From AC-37 sp036389835 (lineage in GTDB: Bacteria > Actinomycetota > Thermoleophilia > Solirubrobacterales > Thermoleophilaceae), in contig DASVWC010000111.1 in the NCBI GenBank assembly GCA_036389835.1, positions 16,002 to 80,001 on the forward strand: a stretch of DNA of 64,000 bases. Reading direction: 5' to 3'. Below are positions 8,058-16,117 of this stretch, piece after piece (within the stretch, counting starts at the first letter, position 1; each line of letters opens with the position of its first letter). The notes under the pieces were generated by a model. The model was given only the letters and a program-made list of their open reading frames with translations. It made no database searches and was not told the DNA's origin. The translations under genes and the position numbers were made by a program.

Positions 8058-8321
8058 CTACGACAGCTCGGCGACGAGCCCCAGCGCCAGCACGGCGAGG
8101 GCGAGGTAGCCGAGCACGAGCCCGCCGATGGCGAGGCCGCGGCCGAGCTCGCCCGAGGCCTCGATCTGGCGCAGGGCGATGTGGCCGAGGACCACGCCGA
8201 GCAGCGACCCGAGCCCGAACAGCCAGAGCGCCGAGAGCACCAGCGAAGCGACTGCGAGCCGGTTGTTCCTGGCGACTGGCTGCGGCCGCGCCGGTGCGAG
8301 CTGCTGAGCCTGAGCGGTCAT
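8058..8321 (-). CDS. DUF4190-type small membrane protein
   Basis: An 87-residue protein with a polar, Gln/Pro-rich N-terminus followed by two membrane helices (about 22-46 and 62-85) joined by GHIALRQIEASGELGRGLAI. This is the layout of the DUF4190 domain found in many actinobacterial membrane proteins of unknown role. A purine-rich AGAGGGGG lies 6 nt before the ATG and serves as ribosome binding site, in contrast to the leaderless neighbours. Divergent from lemA. Confidence 0.75.
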   Translation of the reverse strand: MTAQAQQLAPARPQPVARNNRLAVASLVLSALWLFGLGSLLGVVLGHIALRQIEASGELGRGLAIGGLVLGYLALAVLALGLVAELS

Positions 8322-8388
8322 CCGTTACCCCCTCTTCGCGGCCGACGGGATTGCTTTACCCGGCCGACCCGATCAATATCCCCTCGTC

Positions 8389-8943
8389 ATGGTCGTCTGG
8401 ATCGCGATCGCAGTCGTCGCCCTGCTGGCGCTGGGGGCCGTGCTGGCCTACAACGGGCTCGTCGCCAGGCGCAACCGGGCCGAGAACGCGTGGGCCCAGG
8501 TCGACGTGCAGCTCAAGCGCCGCTACGACCTGATTCCGAACCTCGTCGAGACCGTGAAGGGCTACGCCGCCCACGAGCGCGGCACGTTCGCGGCCGTGAC
8601 CGAGGCGCGGGCGGCCGCGCAGAAGGCGTCGGGGCCGGCCGAGCAGGGCCAGGCGGAGACGGCGCTCTCGGGGGCGCTCGTGCGGCTGATGGCGGTCGCC
8701 GAGGCCTATCCGCAGCTGCGCGCCACCGAGAACTTCCAGCAGCTCCAGGGCGAGCTCGCCGCCACCGAGAACCGGATCGCGACGTCCCGCCAGGTCTACA
8801 ACGACACGGTGCTCACCTACAACAACGCCTGCCAGCAGGTGCCGACGAACATCGTGGCGGGGCTGTTCGGGTTCTCGCTGCGCGAGTACTTCGAGCTCGA
8901 GGTGGGCGACGCCGCGCGCGAGCCCGCCTCGGTGGGGTTCTGA
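8389..8943 (+). CDS. lemA: LemA family protein
   Basis: A 184-residue LemA protein: one N-terminal membrane helix (1-22), then a helical bundle with the signatures NRAENAWAQVDVQLKRRYDLIPNLVETVKGY and YNDTVLTYNNACQQVPTNIVAGLFGF cut here to their cores. LemA proteins are membrane anchored with the bundle outside the cytoplasm. Their biochemical role is unknown, but they are very often paired with DUF2207 or TPM-domain proteins, as here: the stop TGA overlaps the start of the next gene in the sequence CTGA. Confidence 0.9.
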   Translation: MVVWIAIAVVALLALGAVLAYNGLVARRNRAENAWAQVDVQLKRRYDLIPNLVETVKGYAAHERGTFAAVTEARAAAQKASGPAEQGQAETALSGALVRLMAVAEAYPQLRATENFQQLQGELAATENRIATSRQVYNDTVLTYNNACQQVPTNIVAGLFGFSLREYFELEVGDAAREPASVGF

Positions 8944-10829
8944 CCCCGCGCGGCCTGGCCGCGGTCGCCGCGCTGGCCGCGGCGCTGCTTCCGGCGGCTC
9001 CGGCGCCCGCCAAGTCCTTCACGATCCCCGACGCCGAGGTGCAGGTGCGCGTGGCCCGCGACGGCGCCGTGCTCGTGCACGAGCGGATCACCTTCGACTA
9101 CCAGGGCCCGTTCAGCGGCGCCTACCGCGACGTCTCGCTGCGCGAGGGCGAGCGGATCGATCAGGTGAGCGTGTCCGAGGGCGGGCGGCGCTACTCGAAG
9201 GGCGGGTCGCTGAAGATCGGGACCGAGGGGCCGCCGTCGCAGTACGGAGCCGGCGTCGTGGACGGCAAGATGCGGATCGTCTGGCGCTACCGGGCGATCG
9301 ACGAGCGCCGCACCTACTCGATCCGCTACCGGATGTCGGGGCTCGCGCGCGCCTACGACGACGTCGTGGACGTCAACCTCCAGGTCTGGGGCAGCACGTG
9401 GAAGGTCGGGCTCGGGCGGCTGCGGGCGTCGATGGCGGCGCCCGGCCCGGTGAGCGCGGAAAACGCGCGGGTCTTCGGCCACCCCGTGCACGTGGAGGGC
9501 GACACGACCTTCGCCGGCGGCGTGGCCAGGCTGCGCGCGCTGGACGTCCCGGACGAGCAATTCGTGGAGCTGCGGCTGCTGTTCCCGCGGCGGATGCTCG
9601 CCTCGACGGCGCGGGCGAAGGTCGAGGACGGCGCCGGGCGGCAGAAGATCATCGCCGAGGAGCGCGCCGACGCCGCCGACTACGAGGAGAGCCAGCGCAA
9701 GATCGACGACGCCGAGGATCACATCCCGCGGACCGTCCTCTACTTCCTCCTGCTCGCGATCGGTCCCGCGCTGGCGATCCTGGCGCTCGTGTGGCTGGTG
9801 CTCGCGCGCGAGCGCGGCGTGCCCGACTACGACCGCGAGTACGAACAGGAGCCGCCGTCCGAGGACCCGCCCGCGCTCGTCGGGCCGCTGCTGCGCCAGT
9901 CGACCAAGCCGGGCGGGCCGGAGTTCACCGCCACGCTCTTCGACCTGATCCGCCGCGGCTACTACAGGGCCGAGCACACGACGACCGAGAAGTGGAGCTG
10001 GGGGGCGCTCGGCAAGCGGCCGCAGGCCGACCTGGTGCTGTCGGAGGGGGACGCGGGCTCGGTCAGGCACTTCGAGAGGGGCGTGGTCACGATCGTGAAC
10101 CGCGCGATCAAGGCGGGGCCGCGGCGGCTGTCGGACCTGCCCGACGTGATCGAGGAGAAGCGCGAGCAGAACGCGCAGTCGTTCTCCTCGTGGCAGGACA
10201 GCGTCGCGAGCGAGTTCGAGAAGCGCCGCTGGTACGACAACCGGGCGACCACGGCGATTCGCGTAGCGGGGCTCCTGATGGGCGCCGCCGCCGTGGTGCT
10301 CCTCTGGGTCGGGCTGAACGACTACGACGAGCGCGTCGCGAGCTGGACCGAGTGGGTGCAGATCGCCCTGGGGCTCGCGGCGATCGTCAACGCGGTGGTG
10401 CTGTTCTGGTCGCTGCGCAGCGAGCGCCTGCGCCGGCGCTGGACTCCCGCCGCGGCGCTCGAGGCGGCGCGCTGGCGGGCGTTCCGCCGCTACCTCCGCG
10501 ACTTCCCGCGGCTGCACGAGGCGCCGCCGTCCTCGATAGCGCTCTGGGAGCGCCTGCTCGTGTACGGGATCGCCTTCGGCCTGGCCGAGCGCGTGATCCA
10601 GGCAGCGAAGATCGTGGGGCCGGAGGAGCTGGCACAGGCGAGCTACATCTACACGCCGGGCCTGGCGACCGGCGGCGACGACTTCTACTCGGGCGCGAGC
10701 ATGTCCGGTCTCTCGAGCGACTTCTCGAGCGCCGTGGCGCCCCCGTCGAGCGGATCGGGCGGAGGCGGCGGCGGCTTCTCGGGCGGCGGGGGCGGCGGTG
10801 GAGGAGGCGGCGGCGGGGGCGCTTGGTGA
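8940..10829 (+). CDS. DUF2207 membrane protein with glycine-rich tail, CTG start
   Basis: A 629-residue DUF2207 protein. Order: signal peptide (1-23), an extracytoplasmic beta-rich DUF2207 domain (to about 255), a membrane helix near 262-285 (FLLLAIGPALAILALVWLVL), a cytoplasmic region, two more helices near 440-490, and a C-terminal tail of Gly/Ser ending in long Gly runs. The frame contains no ATG, GTG or TTG between lemA and the mature domain: the first GTG would delete the signal peptide. The only workable start is CTG at 8940-8942, overlapping the lemA stop as CTGA, with GGTGGGG just upstream. Presumably a lemA partner in the cell envelope. Confidence 0.82.
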   Translation: MTPRGLAAVAALAAALLPAAPAPAKSFTIPDAEVQVRVARDGAVLVHERITFDYQGPFSGAYRDVSLREGERIDQVSVSEGGRRYSKGGSLKIGTEGPPSQYGAGVVDGKMRIVWRYRAIDERRTYSIRYRMSGLARAYDDVVDVNLQVWGSTWKVGLGRLRASMAAPGPVSAENARVFGHPVHVEGDTTFAGGVARLRALDVPDEQFVELRLLFPRRMLASTARAKVEDGAGRQKIIAEERADAADYEESQRKIDDAEDHIPRTVLYFLLLAIGPALAILALVWLVLARERGVPDYDREYEQEPPSEDPPALVGPLLRQSTKPGGPEFTATLFDLIRRGYYRAEHTTTEKWSWGALGKRPQADLVLSEGDAGSVRHFERGVVTIVNRAIKAGPRRLSDLPDVIEEKREQNAQSFSSWQDSVASEFEKRRWYDNRATTAIRVAGLLMGAAAVVLLWVGLNDYDERVASWTEWVQIALGLAAIVNAVVLFWSLRSERLRRRWTPAAALEAARWRAFRRYLRDFPRLHEAPPSSIALWERLLVYGIAFGLAERVIQAAKIVGPEELAQASYIYTPGLATGGDDFYSGASMSGLSSDFSSAVAPPSSGSGGGGGGFSGGGGGGGGGGGGGAW

Positions 10830-10844
10830 GGGCGCTAAGACGGC

Positions 10845-11981
10845 CTAGTCAGCTCCGTCGGTGGCATCTTCCGGCATCCAGAGGCCGCGTGCGAAGGCGA
10901 TCTGCGCGAGGGTCTGCCCCTCCGGCTCGACCGTGAAGCGATTCGCGACACCTGTCTTGAAGGGCTTCCGATCGAGCCCGAAGACATCGGTCCAGAGCCG
11001 GTAGAACACGTCGGAGGGCGGAAGGGCCTCGTAGGGATCGGACTCGGTCGGCCGCCACTCGAATCGTGGGCTCGCTCCGTTCGGCGCGTTGATGCGCACC
11101 TGTAGTGCGGGGTTGTCCGCGGCGAACGACGCGCGCCGGTGGAGCGGGAGCCGGTCCTTCGCGATCCAGAGCTTCTGCCCGTCCTGGAGCACTCCGTGCT
11201 GAAGGAGGATCGGGAGGATCGGCGGCTGGCGGCGCCGGGTCGTGTTCTCCGTCCGCTTGCGATCTTCCCGGCGGCGAACCGTGAGGTCGAACTCCTCCTC
11301 GCCAGGTAATGGCAGGATCCGCTCGAACGACAGGGAGTAGCGCTTTTCGGTGTCCTCGAACAGGCGCACGGCGATGGCTTCGATCGGCATGTCGTAGACG
11401 TCCCCCAGCCATTTGACGGTCTTCAGCACCCGTCGAGGGAAGTCCGGTGCGAGCAGCTTGATCCGCACGTGTTGACTCGGTTCCCAGTCCTCGAAGTCAT
11501 CCAGTTCGAGGAACTGCGTGATCGTGGCCTTGGCCTGATCCAAGGACGCAGGCTCGGTGGCGGGACCCGGGCCCGCGGGCTGTTCGTTCCCGGCCGCCGG
11601 CGGTGCTGTGACCGCTGCATCGCGTCGCAGAGTCCTGAGCAGCGTGTGCGCGAGCTCCGCGGTTGTGCGCGCCGCGTACGCGCCGGCGTAGCCCAGTGCC
11701 TGGAGATCCGTGACGCGGAAGTTCTCCGTGACCTTGAGCTCGATCAGTACGAGCTCGCCGGAGTCGTCGATCGCAAGCACGTCGAGCCGCCCCTGATCTT
11801 CCTCGAACTCCGCGAGCTGCCGGCCGAGAACCAGCAGGCGCTCGCCCACGAGCTCCGGACATTCGACGATCCAGCGCTCGAGCGTCAGCTCGTCGATGCG
11901 ACCTTGAAAGGCCACCGGACTCAAGACCGAAGCGGTCTGACCAGAGACCTCCAACAGCTTGGGTGCGAACTCGCGCGCCAC
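10845..11981 (-). CDS. PD-(D/E)XK nuclease, NucS-like, with unknown C-terminal domain
   Basis: A 378-residue protein. Residues 28-90 contain a PD-(D/E)XK core: GRLDVLAIDDSG (Asp67) followed by ELVLIELK (Glu81, Lys83), the arrangement seen in NucS/DUF91-type endonucleases. The remaining 250 residues are not recognised; they include a region like DUF4268 (RPTESDPYEALPPSDVFYRL). The GTG at 11981 is the preferred start because GGGAGG sits 5 nt before it; a GTG at 12011 would lie only 20 nt from the tRNA. Base composition is visibly less GC-rich than in the neighbours and codon choice more mixed, suggesting recent transfer. It lies just downstream of tRNA-Pro and may be cotranscribed with it. Confidence 0.72.
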   Translation of the reverse strand: MAREFAPKLLEVSGQTASVLSPVAFQGRIDELTLERWIVECPELVGERLLVLGRQLAEFEEDQGRLDVLAIDDSGELVLIELKVTENFRVTDLQALGYAGAYAARTTAELAHTLLRTLRRDAAVTAPPAAGNEQPAGPGPATEPASLDQAKATITQFLELDDFEDWEPSQHVRIKLLAPDFPRRVLKTVKWLGDVYDMPIEAIAVRLFEDTEKRYSLSFERILPLPGEEEFDLTVRRREDRKRTENTTRRRQPPILPILLQHGVLQDGQKLWIAKDRLPLHRRASFAADNPALQVRINAPNGASPRFEWRPTESDPYEALPPSDVFYRLWTDVFGLDRKPFKTGVANRFTVEPEGQTLAQIAFARGLWMPEDATDGAD

Positions 11982-12030
11982 CAGATCCTCCCGGCGATTA
12001 TGGCCCAGCACAGCGGACCCGGCTGCGAAA

Positions 12031-12104
12031 TCGGGGCGCCCGGATTTGAACCGGGGACCTCACCGACCCGAACGGTGCGCGCTACCAGGCTGCGCCACGC
12101 CCCG
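12031..12104 (-). tRNA. tRNA-Pro(CGG)
   Basis: A complete 74-nt cloverleaf on the minus strand: acceptor CGGGGCG/CGCCCCG, D-arm GCGC/GCGC, anticodon stem CACCG/CGGTG with loop TTCGGGT (anticodon CGG), T-arm CCCGG-TTCAAAT-CCGGG and discriminator A. CCA is not encoded. A -10 hexamer lies 11 nt upstream. Confidence 0.96.
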
Positions 12105-12115
12105 AAGACGGGGTC

Positions 12116-12121
12116 AGTCTA
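12116..12121 (-). promoter_or_regulatory. -10 element (TAGACT) of the tRNA-Pro promoter
   Basis: TAGACT on the minus strand ends 11 nt before the mature 5' end of tRNA-Pro, giving a short 5' extension for RNase P to remove. Confidence 0.6.
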
Positions 12122-12137
12122 GCCGCCGTCCGAGCGC

Positions 12138-12872
12138 TCACCGCGCCGCCTCGAGCTCGGCCACGGCCTCCTCGACGAGCAGCGCCACGCGCTCGCCGGG
12201 CAACTCGCCCTCCAGGGGGTCGGACCCCGTGCGGAGCGGCCCGCCGCGGCGCGCCTCCAGCGCCAGCGCCACCAGTCGCGGGTCCGACCCGCTCTGCATC
12301 GCCCAGTCCGCGGCCTCCGCCTTGCTCAGCCAGTCGCCCGCCAGCGCGAAGCGCGCGGCGCGGCAGGCGTTCAGGACCGTGTCGGGCGACTCCGGCCCCT
12401 CCGCCGCCGCCCAGCGCAGGCCCGCGACCAGCGCGTCGACCAGGTCGCCCCGCGGCACCGGTCCGATCAGCTCGCGAACCGGCGGACCGCTCAGCGAGCA
12501 GCCGCGGTCGCGCGCCATCGCGAGGTCGAGCAGGTACCGGTGCGCCGGCTCCCCGCCGCGCTCGGTCCGCAGCCGGTCGCCGTCCGCGCCCGTGACGAGG
12601 TCGAGCTCGAACTCGAGTGTGGCGGTGGGCGCCGCCGCCTGCTCGACGCGGTACACGACCAGCTCGAGCCTCCGCGCCGGGCACGGCAGCGCCGAGTGCA
12701 GCAGGGGCGCCGCCACCGCCTCGGGGTCTCCCACCGGCTCGGGCGCGATCGCGGCCACGTCGAGGTCGCTGACGCCCGGCACGTAGTCGCCGAGCGGGGC
12801 CGAGCCGATCAGCACCGCGTGCATGCCCGGCAGCCGCCGGACGAGCTCCGCGAGGTAGTCCGCGTGGATCAG
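12138..12872 (-). CDS. Nucleotidyltransferase, aminoglycoside adenylyltransferase-like
   Basis: A 244-residue protein with the nucleotidyltransferase signature GSAPLGDYVPGVSDLDV (Gly23-Ser24, metal-binding Asp36 and Asp38), followed by a helical C-terminal domain like that of AadA/DUF4111 proteins. Family members adenylate aminoglycosides or unknown small molecules; resistance is not shown here. The first ATG (12824) would begin at the first strand of the catalytic fold and remove the leading helix. The frame is open upstream to a CTG at 12872-12870 that overlaps the msrA stop (CTGA), so I take CTG as the start, with less certainty than for rsfS. Downstream partner of msrA. Confidence 0.68.
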   Translation of the reverse strand: MIHADYLAELVRRLPGMHAVLIGSAPLGDYVPGVSDLDVAAIAPEPVGDPEAVAAPLLHSALPCPARRLELVVYRVEQAAAPTATLEFELDLVTGADGDRLRTERGGEPAHRYLLDLAMARDRGCSLSGPPVRELIGPVPRGDLVDALVAGLRWAAAEGPESPDTVLNACRAARFALAGDWLSKAEAADWAMQSGSDPRLVALALEARRGGPLRTGSDPLEGELPGERVALLVEEAVAELEAAR

Positions 12873-13519
12873 GAGGCCGCGAGCCCGACCGGGCAGCTCA
12901 CGCCGGTCCCGCCCAGGCCGCAGTAGCCGTTCGGGACCTTGTGCAGGTACTGCTGGTGGTAGGCCTCGGCGTAGTAGAAGTCGCCCGCCGCGCCGATCTC
13001 GGTGGTGATGTCGCCGAAGCCCTGCTCGCGCAGGCGCGCGGCGAACATCTCCCGCGACCCCTCCGCCAGCTCGCGCTGGCGCTCGTCGTGCCAGTGGATC
13101 AGCGAGCGGTACTGCGTGCCGACGTCGTTGCCCTGGCGCATCCCCTGCGTCGGGTCGTGGCCCTCCCAGAAGATCCGCAGCATCTCCTCGTAGCTCGTCT
13201 TATCGGGGTCGAAGACGGCGAGCACGACCTCGGTGTGGCCCGTGCTGCCGGAGCAGACCTCCTCGTACGTCGGGTTCGGGGTGTACCCGCCCGCGTACCC
13301 GACGGCGGTCGTCCACACGCCGTCGGCCTGCCAGAACATCCGCTCGGCGCCCCAGAAGCAGCCCATTCCGAAGACCGCCCGCTCGAGCCCCTCCGGGAAC
13401 GGCGGGAGCATCGGGTTGCCGAGGACGTCGTGCGCGGGCGGCACCGGCATCTGCTGGGAGCGGCCGGGCAGCGCCCGCTCGGGGTCGATCATCTTGGTCT
13501 TTTCGCGGAGGAAGAGCAT
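12869..13519 (-). CDS. msrA: Peptide methionine-S-sulfoxide reductase MsrA
   Basis: A 216-residue MsrA reduces the S epimer of methionine sulfoxide in oxidised proteins using thioredoxin. The catalytic motif GCFWG is present (Cys54), followed by GYAGGYTPNPTYEEVCSGST, FWEGHDPTQGMRQGNDVGTQ and YLHKVPNGYCGLGG with recycling cysteines near the C-terminus. Length and alignment match the long E. coli-type MsrA. Upstream ATG codons at 13531 and 13528 exist, but a perfect TATGAT -10 hexamer overlaps them and ends 7 nt before the ATG at 13519, which therefore is the leaderless start. Divergent from the Nudix gene. Confidence 0.95.
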   Translation of the reverse strand: MLFLREKTKMIDPERALPGRSQQMPVPPAHDVLGNPMLPPFPEGLERAVFGMGCFWGAERMFWQADGVWTTAVGYAGGYTPNPTYEEVCSGSTGHTEVVLAVFDPDKTSYEEMLRIFWEGHDPTQGMRQGNDVGTQYRSLIHWHDERQRELAEGSREMFAARLREQGFGDITTEIGAAGDFYYAEAYHQQYLHKVPNGYCGLGGTGVSCPVGLAAS

Positions 13520-13526
13520 CGCCTCC

Positions 13527-13532
13527 ATCATA
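13527..13532 (-). promoter_or_regulatory. -10 element (TATGAT) of the leaderless msrA promoter
   Basis: TATGAT on the minus strand, then the 7 nt GGAGGCG, then ATG. The element itself contains the alternative in-frame ATG codons. GGAGG is too close (2 nt) to act as ribosome binding site for 13519. Confidence 0.65.
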
Positions 13533-13540
13533 GGTCTCGG

Positions 13541-13996
13541 GTGAAGTCGATTCGCAACATGCTGCTGCGGACGGTCTACCGCGCCGGCCATCCGCTCGCG
13601 CGCGCGTACTGGCGGGCGGCCCAGCCGCGCCGGCGCGGCGTGAAGTGCGTACTCACGCGCGGGCGCGAGGTCCTGCTCGTACGCCACACCTACGGGTCGG
13701 CCACGCGCTGGGAGCTGCCGGGCGGCGGCGTGAAGCGCGGCGAGGAGCCGCACGACGCGGCGCGGCGCGAGGCGCGCGAGGAGCTGGGGCTCGACATCGA
13801 CGACTGGCGCCTGCTCGGCGACCTGTTCGAGCGGATCGACGGCAAGCGCGACACGCTCTGGTGCTACACGGCCGCCGTCGAGGGCCGCGCGATCGTGACC
13901 GACGGGGCGGAGATCGCGGAGGCGCGCTGGTTCGGCCGCGACGCCCTCCCGGCGGACGTGCACCGCTACATCGGCAGGATCCTGGCGCTCGGCTAG
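13541..13996 (+). CDS. Nudix hydrolase
   Basis: A 151-residue Nudix protein. The Nudix box is intact: GGGVKRGEEPHDAARREARE followed by ELGLD, with the metal-binding REAREEL core. Substrates are nucleoside diphosphates linked to another group; the specific one is unknown. A GTG at 13541 is used; an ATG at 13559 is a possible alternative that would drop six residues. Divergent from msrA, another oxidative-damage function, so a housecleaning role (for example oxidised nucleotides) is a reasonable guess. Its TAG stop shares CTAG with the convergent peptidase. Confidence 0.88.
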   Translation: MKSIRNMLLRTVYRAGHPLARAYWRAAQPRRRGVKCVLTRGREVLLVRHTYGSATRWELPGGGVKRGEEPHDAARREAREELGLDIDDWRLLGDLFERIDGKRDTLWCYTAAVEGRAIVTDGAEIAEARWFGRDALPADVHRYIGRILALG

Positions 13997-15996
13997 GCGC
14001 GGACGATCGTGGTCGGGGCGCCCTTGTTGCAGCCCCGGTACTTGCGCGTGGAGATCGTCTTCTTGCCGCTCGCGTGCTGGGCGACGATCCGCAGCGTGTG
14101 GTTGCCCTTCGCGAACTTCGGCAGGACCAGGCGCGTGACGCGCTTGCCGCGCACGGTCTTGACCTTCTTGCCGTCGAGGTAGGCGGTCGCGCGCACGATC
14201 CGCCCGCCGCGCGGCTGCTTGATCCGGAAGGCGAACTTGCGCCTGTCCACGCAGTCGCCGCCGCCGCTCTGCTCGACCGGCGTGCAGTCGCGCAGGGCCT
14301 CGGGCAGCGGGAAGCCGTTCACCGTGTTGTCGCTGATCAGATTCGCCGGGAGCTGGAACGGCTCGGTGCGGAGATAGTCCTCGAGGTAGAGCGCGCTCGT
14401 GCCCTCGAGGTCTTGCGTCCGCCGGCACTGGATGAACGGCAGCGAGATCGACGCGCTCTTGACGGTCACGTCCTGCCCGGTGGGCACGTGCACGAACCAG
14501 CCCTGGTTGGCGCCGCTGAGCATCACGCCGACGCGGTGGCCGCGCGGCAGCTTCCAATCCTGGTCGTAGAGGTCGAAGCTGACCCGCCCCGACCCGTCCA
14601 GGAGGTACGCATGCCGCGAGATGATCGTGGCCCGCCCCTTGTCGTCCACGTCGTAGACGTCGGCGACGAGGTTGGCGTTCGCCGGCGCGTCGACGTCGAC
14701 GGTCACCCGGGGGGTGCCGGACAGCTCGGCGTCGTTCTGGAGCGGTGGCGAGAAGGTCCAGATAGGCGGCGTGGAGCCGTCGTTGTACCCGCTCTCGGTG
14801 CCGTCGTCGGTGTAGGTGCCGGTCTTGAGGGGGGCGTTGAGCGCGACCGCGTCCTTGGGCGGCCAGTTCTGCTCGCTGCGCCACTTGCCGTCGTTCGTCT
14901 GGAGCGCGACCGGCGGGTCCTTCGAGACCGGAGCCTCGCTGTCGGGCTTGCCCGCCACGTACCGGTCGTAGAAGCGCATGGCCTCCTCGAACCAGGTCGC
15001 GCGGCCCATCGCCAGCCGCCCCTCCGAGTCCTTGTCGTTGCCACGGACGTGGTCCCACGGGCCGAGCCAGGCGCGCTTCGGCCCCTGGAGCGTGTTGAAG
15101 TACTCGGCCGTGCCGTCGGGGTCGGTGTTGAACTCGAGCAGGCCCTGCGTCAGGAAGAACGGCGTGCGCGCGCCCTTCGAGCGGTTGATCAGGTGGCGGT
15201 CCTTCCAGTACTGCGAGTCGTGGTCGGGGTCCTGCTGGTCGGCGAAGTTGAAGGCCGGGCAGCCGGGCCGCTGGAGGTCGTTGAGGGCCGACTCCTGGTA
15301 GGCGAGCGTGTCGGGGGCGGCCCCGGGGCTCGCGGCGATGCCGTTGTAGAGGTTCGGCGTGGCTGCGTTGTTCGGGTAGCGGACGCGGTTCGCCCACAGG
15401 TAGCGGTACATGTCGTAGAGCGGCTCCTGCGCGATCACGGCGGCGAGCCCCTTCGGCTGCTGGACGATCCCGAGCATCCCGGTCACGGCGTCGTAGGACT
15501 TGCCGTACATCCCGACCCTGCCGGTGGACCACGGCTGGCTGGCGGCCCACTCGACGGCGGCCTTCACGTCGGCCTGCTCGCCGGGGCCGGCCCAGTCGAG
15601 ACAGCCGTTGCTGCCGCCGAAGCCGCGCAGGTCCACCTGGATCCAGGTGTAGCCGCGCTCGAACACCTTCGCGCCGTTGATGAAGTCGTAGAAGCGGTCG
15701 GACGGGCCGCCGGTGAGCGGGTCGTAGGGCGAGTCCTGCGCCAGCCCGAGCGGCCCGAGCTGGCCCGAGTGGTTGAAGTACGGGCCGATCGAGAGGATGA
15801 CCGGCGTCTTGGCGTTCTCGGGGAGGCCCTTGGGCCGGAAGACGTCGGCGTAGAGCTTCACGCCGTCGGTCGAGTCGATCGTGGCCGACTTGACGTCGGC
15901 GCCCGGCGGCGGGTCAGCCGCCTCGGCGGCCGGGGTGAGCAGCACGAGGAGCGCCGCGAGCGGCGCGATCGTTCGGCGGAGCCCCTGCCAGAGCAC
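13993..15996 (-). CDS. Secreted CocE/NonD-family hydrolase (X-Pro dipeptidyl-peptidase like)
   Basis: A 667-residue exported alpha/beta hydrolase with a signal peptide (1-26, ending AAEAAD). The serine nucleophile is in MYGKSYDAV (Ser167); later TDPDGTAEYF and LGPWDHVRG supply candidate acid and His. A C-terminal jelly-roll as in CocE/NonD and X-Pro peptidases follows (SGTPRVTVDVDAPANANLVA), then an extra Lys/Arg-rich beta domain of about 100 residues (Cys-bounded) that the family usually lacks. Likely hydrolyses esters or Xaa-Pro peptides outside the cell. The GTG start has a TAACAT hexamer 6 nt upstream. Confidence 0.88.
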   Translation of the reverse strand: MLWQGLRRTIAPLAALLVLLTPAAEAADPPPGADVKSATIDSTDGVKLYADVFRPKGLPENAKTPVILSIGPYFNHSGQLGPLGLAQDSPYDPLTGGPSDRFYDFINGAKVFERGYTWIQVDLRGFGGSNGCLDWAGPGEQADVKAAVEWAASQPWSTGRVGMYGKSYDAVTGMLGIVQQPKGLAAVIAQEPLYDMYRYLWANRVRYPNNAATPNLYNGIAASPGAAPDTLAYQESALNDLQRPGCPAFNFADQQDPDHDSQYWKDRHLINRSKGARTPFFLTQGLLEFNTDPDGTAEYFNTLQGPKRAWLGPWDHVRGNDKDSEGRLAMGRATWFEEAMRFYDRYVAGKPDSEAPVSKDPPVALQTNDGKWRSEQNWPPKDAVALNAPLKTGTYTDDGTESGYNDGSTPPIWTFSPPLQNDAELSGTPRVTVDVDAPANANLVADVYDVDDKGRATIISRHAYLLDGSGRVSFDLYDQDWKLPRGHRVGVMLSGANQGWFVHVPTGQDVTVKSASISLPFIQCRRTQDLEGTSALYLEDYLRTEPFQLPANLISDNTVNGFPLPEALRDCTPVEQSGGGDCVDRRKFAFRIKQPRGGRIVRATAYLDGKKVKTVRGKRVTRLVLPKFAKGNHTLRIVAQHASGKKTISTRKYRGCNKGAPTTIVRA

Positions 15997-16002
15997 GCCG
16001 CG

Positions 16003-16008
16003 ATGTTA
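16003..16008 (-). promoter_or_regulatory. -10 element (TAACAT) of a leaderless promoter
   Basis: On the minus strand TAACAT is followed by CGCGGC and the GTG start at 15996, a 6-nt gap without a Shine-Dalgarno site. Confidence 0.6.
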
Positions 16009-16072
16009 GCGGCGCCGCTTGGAGCGTCACGACCGCCGACGACCTAGGCTTCAGCGCCTGGCGGGGCTCTTG

Positions 16073-16112
16073 GCGCATCGGCAACTTTTCAGCGCTACAC
16101 GGGTTGATGCGC
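16073..16112. repeat. Inverted repeat upstream of a secreted-protein gene
   Basis: GCGCATC (16073-16079) and GATGCGC (16106-16112) are perfect inverted repeats 26 nt apart, extended by AAC/GTT after a 3-nt bulge. The right arm ends 5 nt before the ATG at 16118. It could be an operator or a 5' leader structure; the rest of this 120-nt intergenic stretch shows nothing clear. Confidence 0.4.
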
Positions 16113-16117
16113 GCAGG

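Noticed and set aside
10845..12104. A complete integrative element at tRNA-Pro
   Set aside because: No integrase and no second copy of the tRNA 3' end could be found; only a single atypical gene is present.
12824..12826. ATG as start of the nucleotidyltransferase
   Set aside because: It would begin at the first beta strand and drop the leading helix; the CTG overlap with msrA is preferred, with stated uncertainty.
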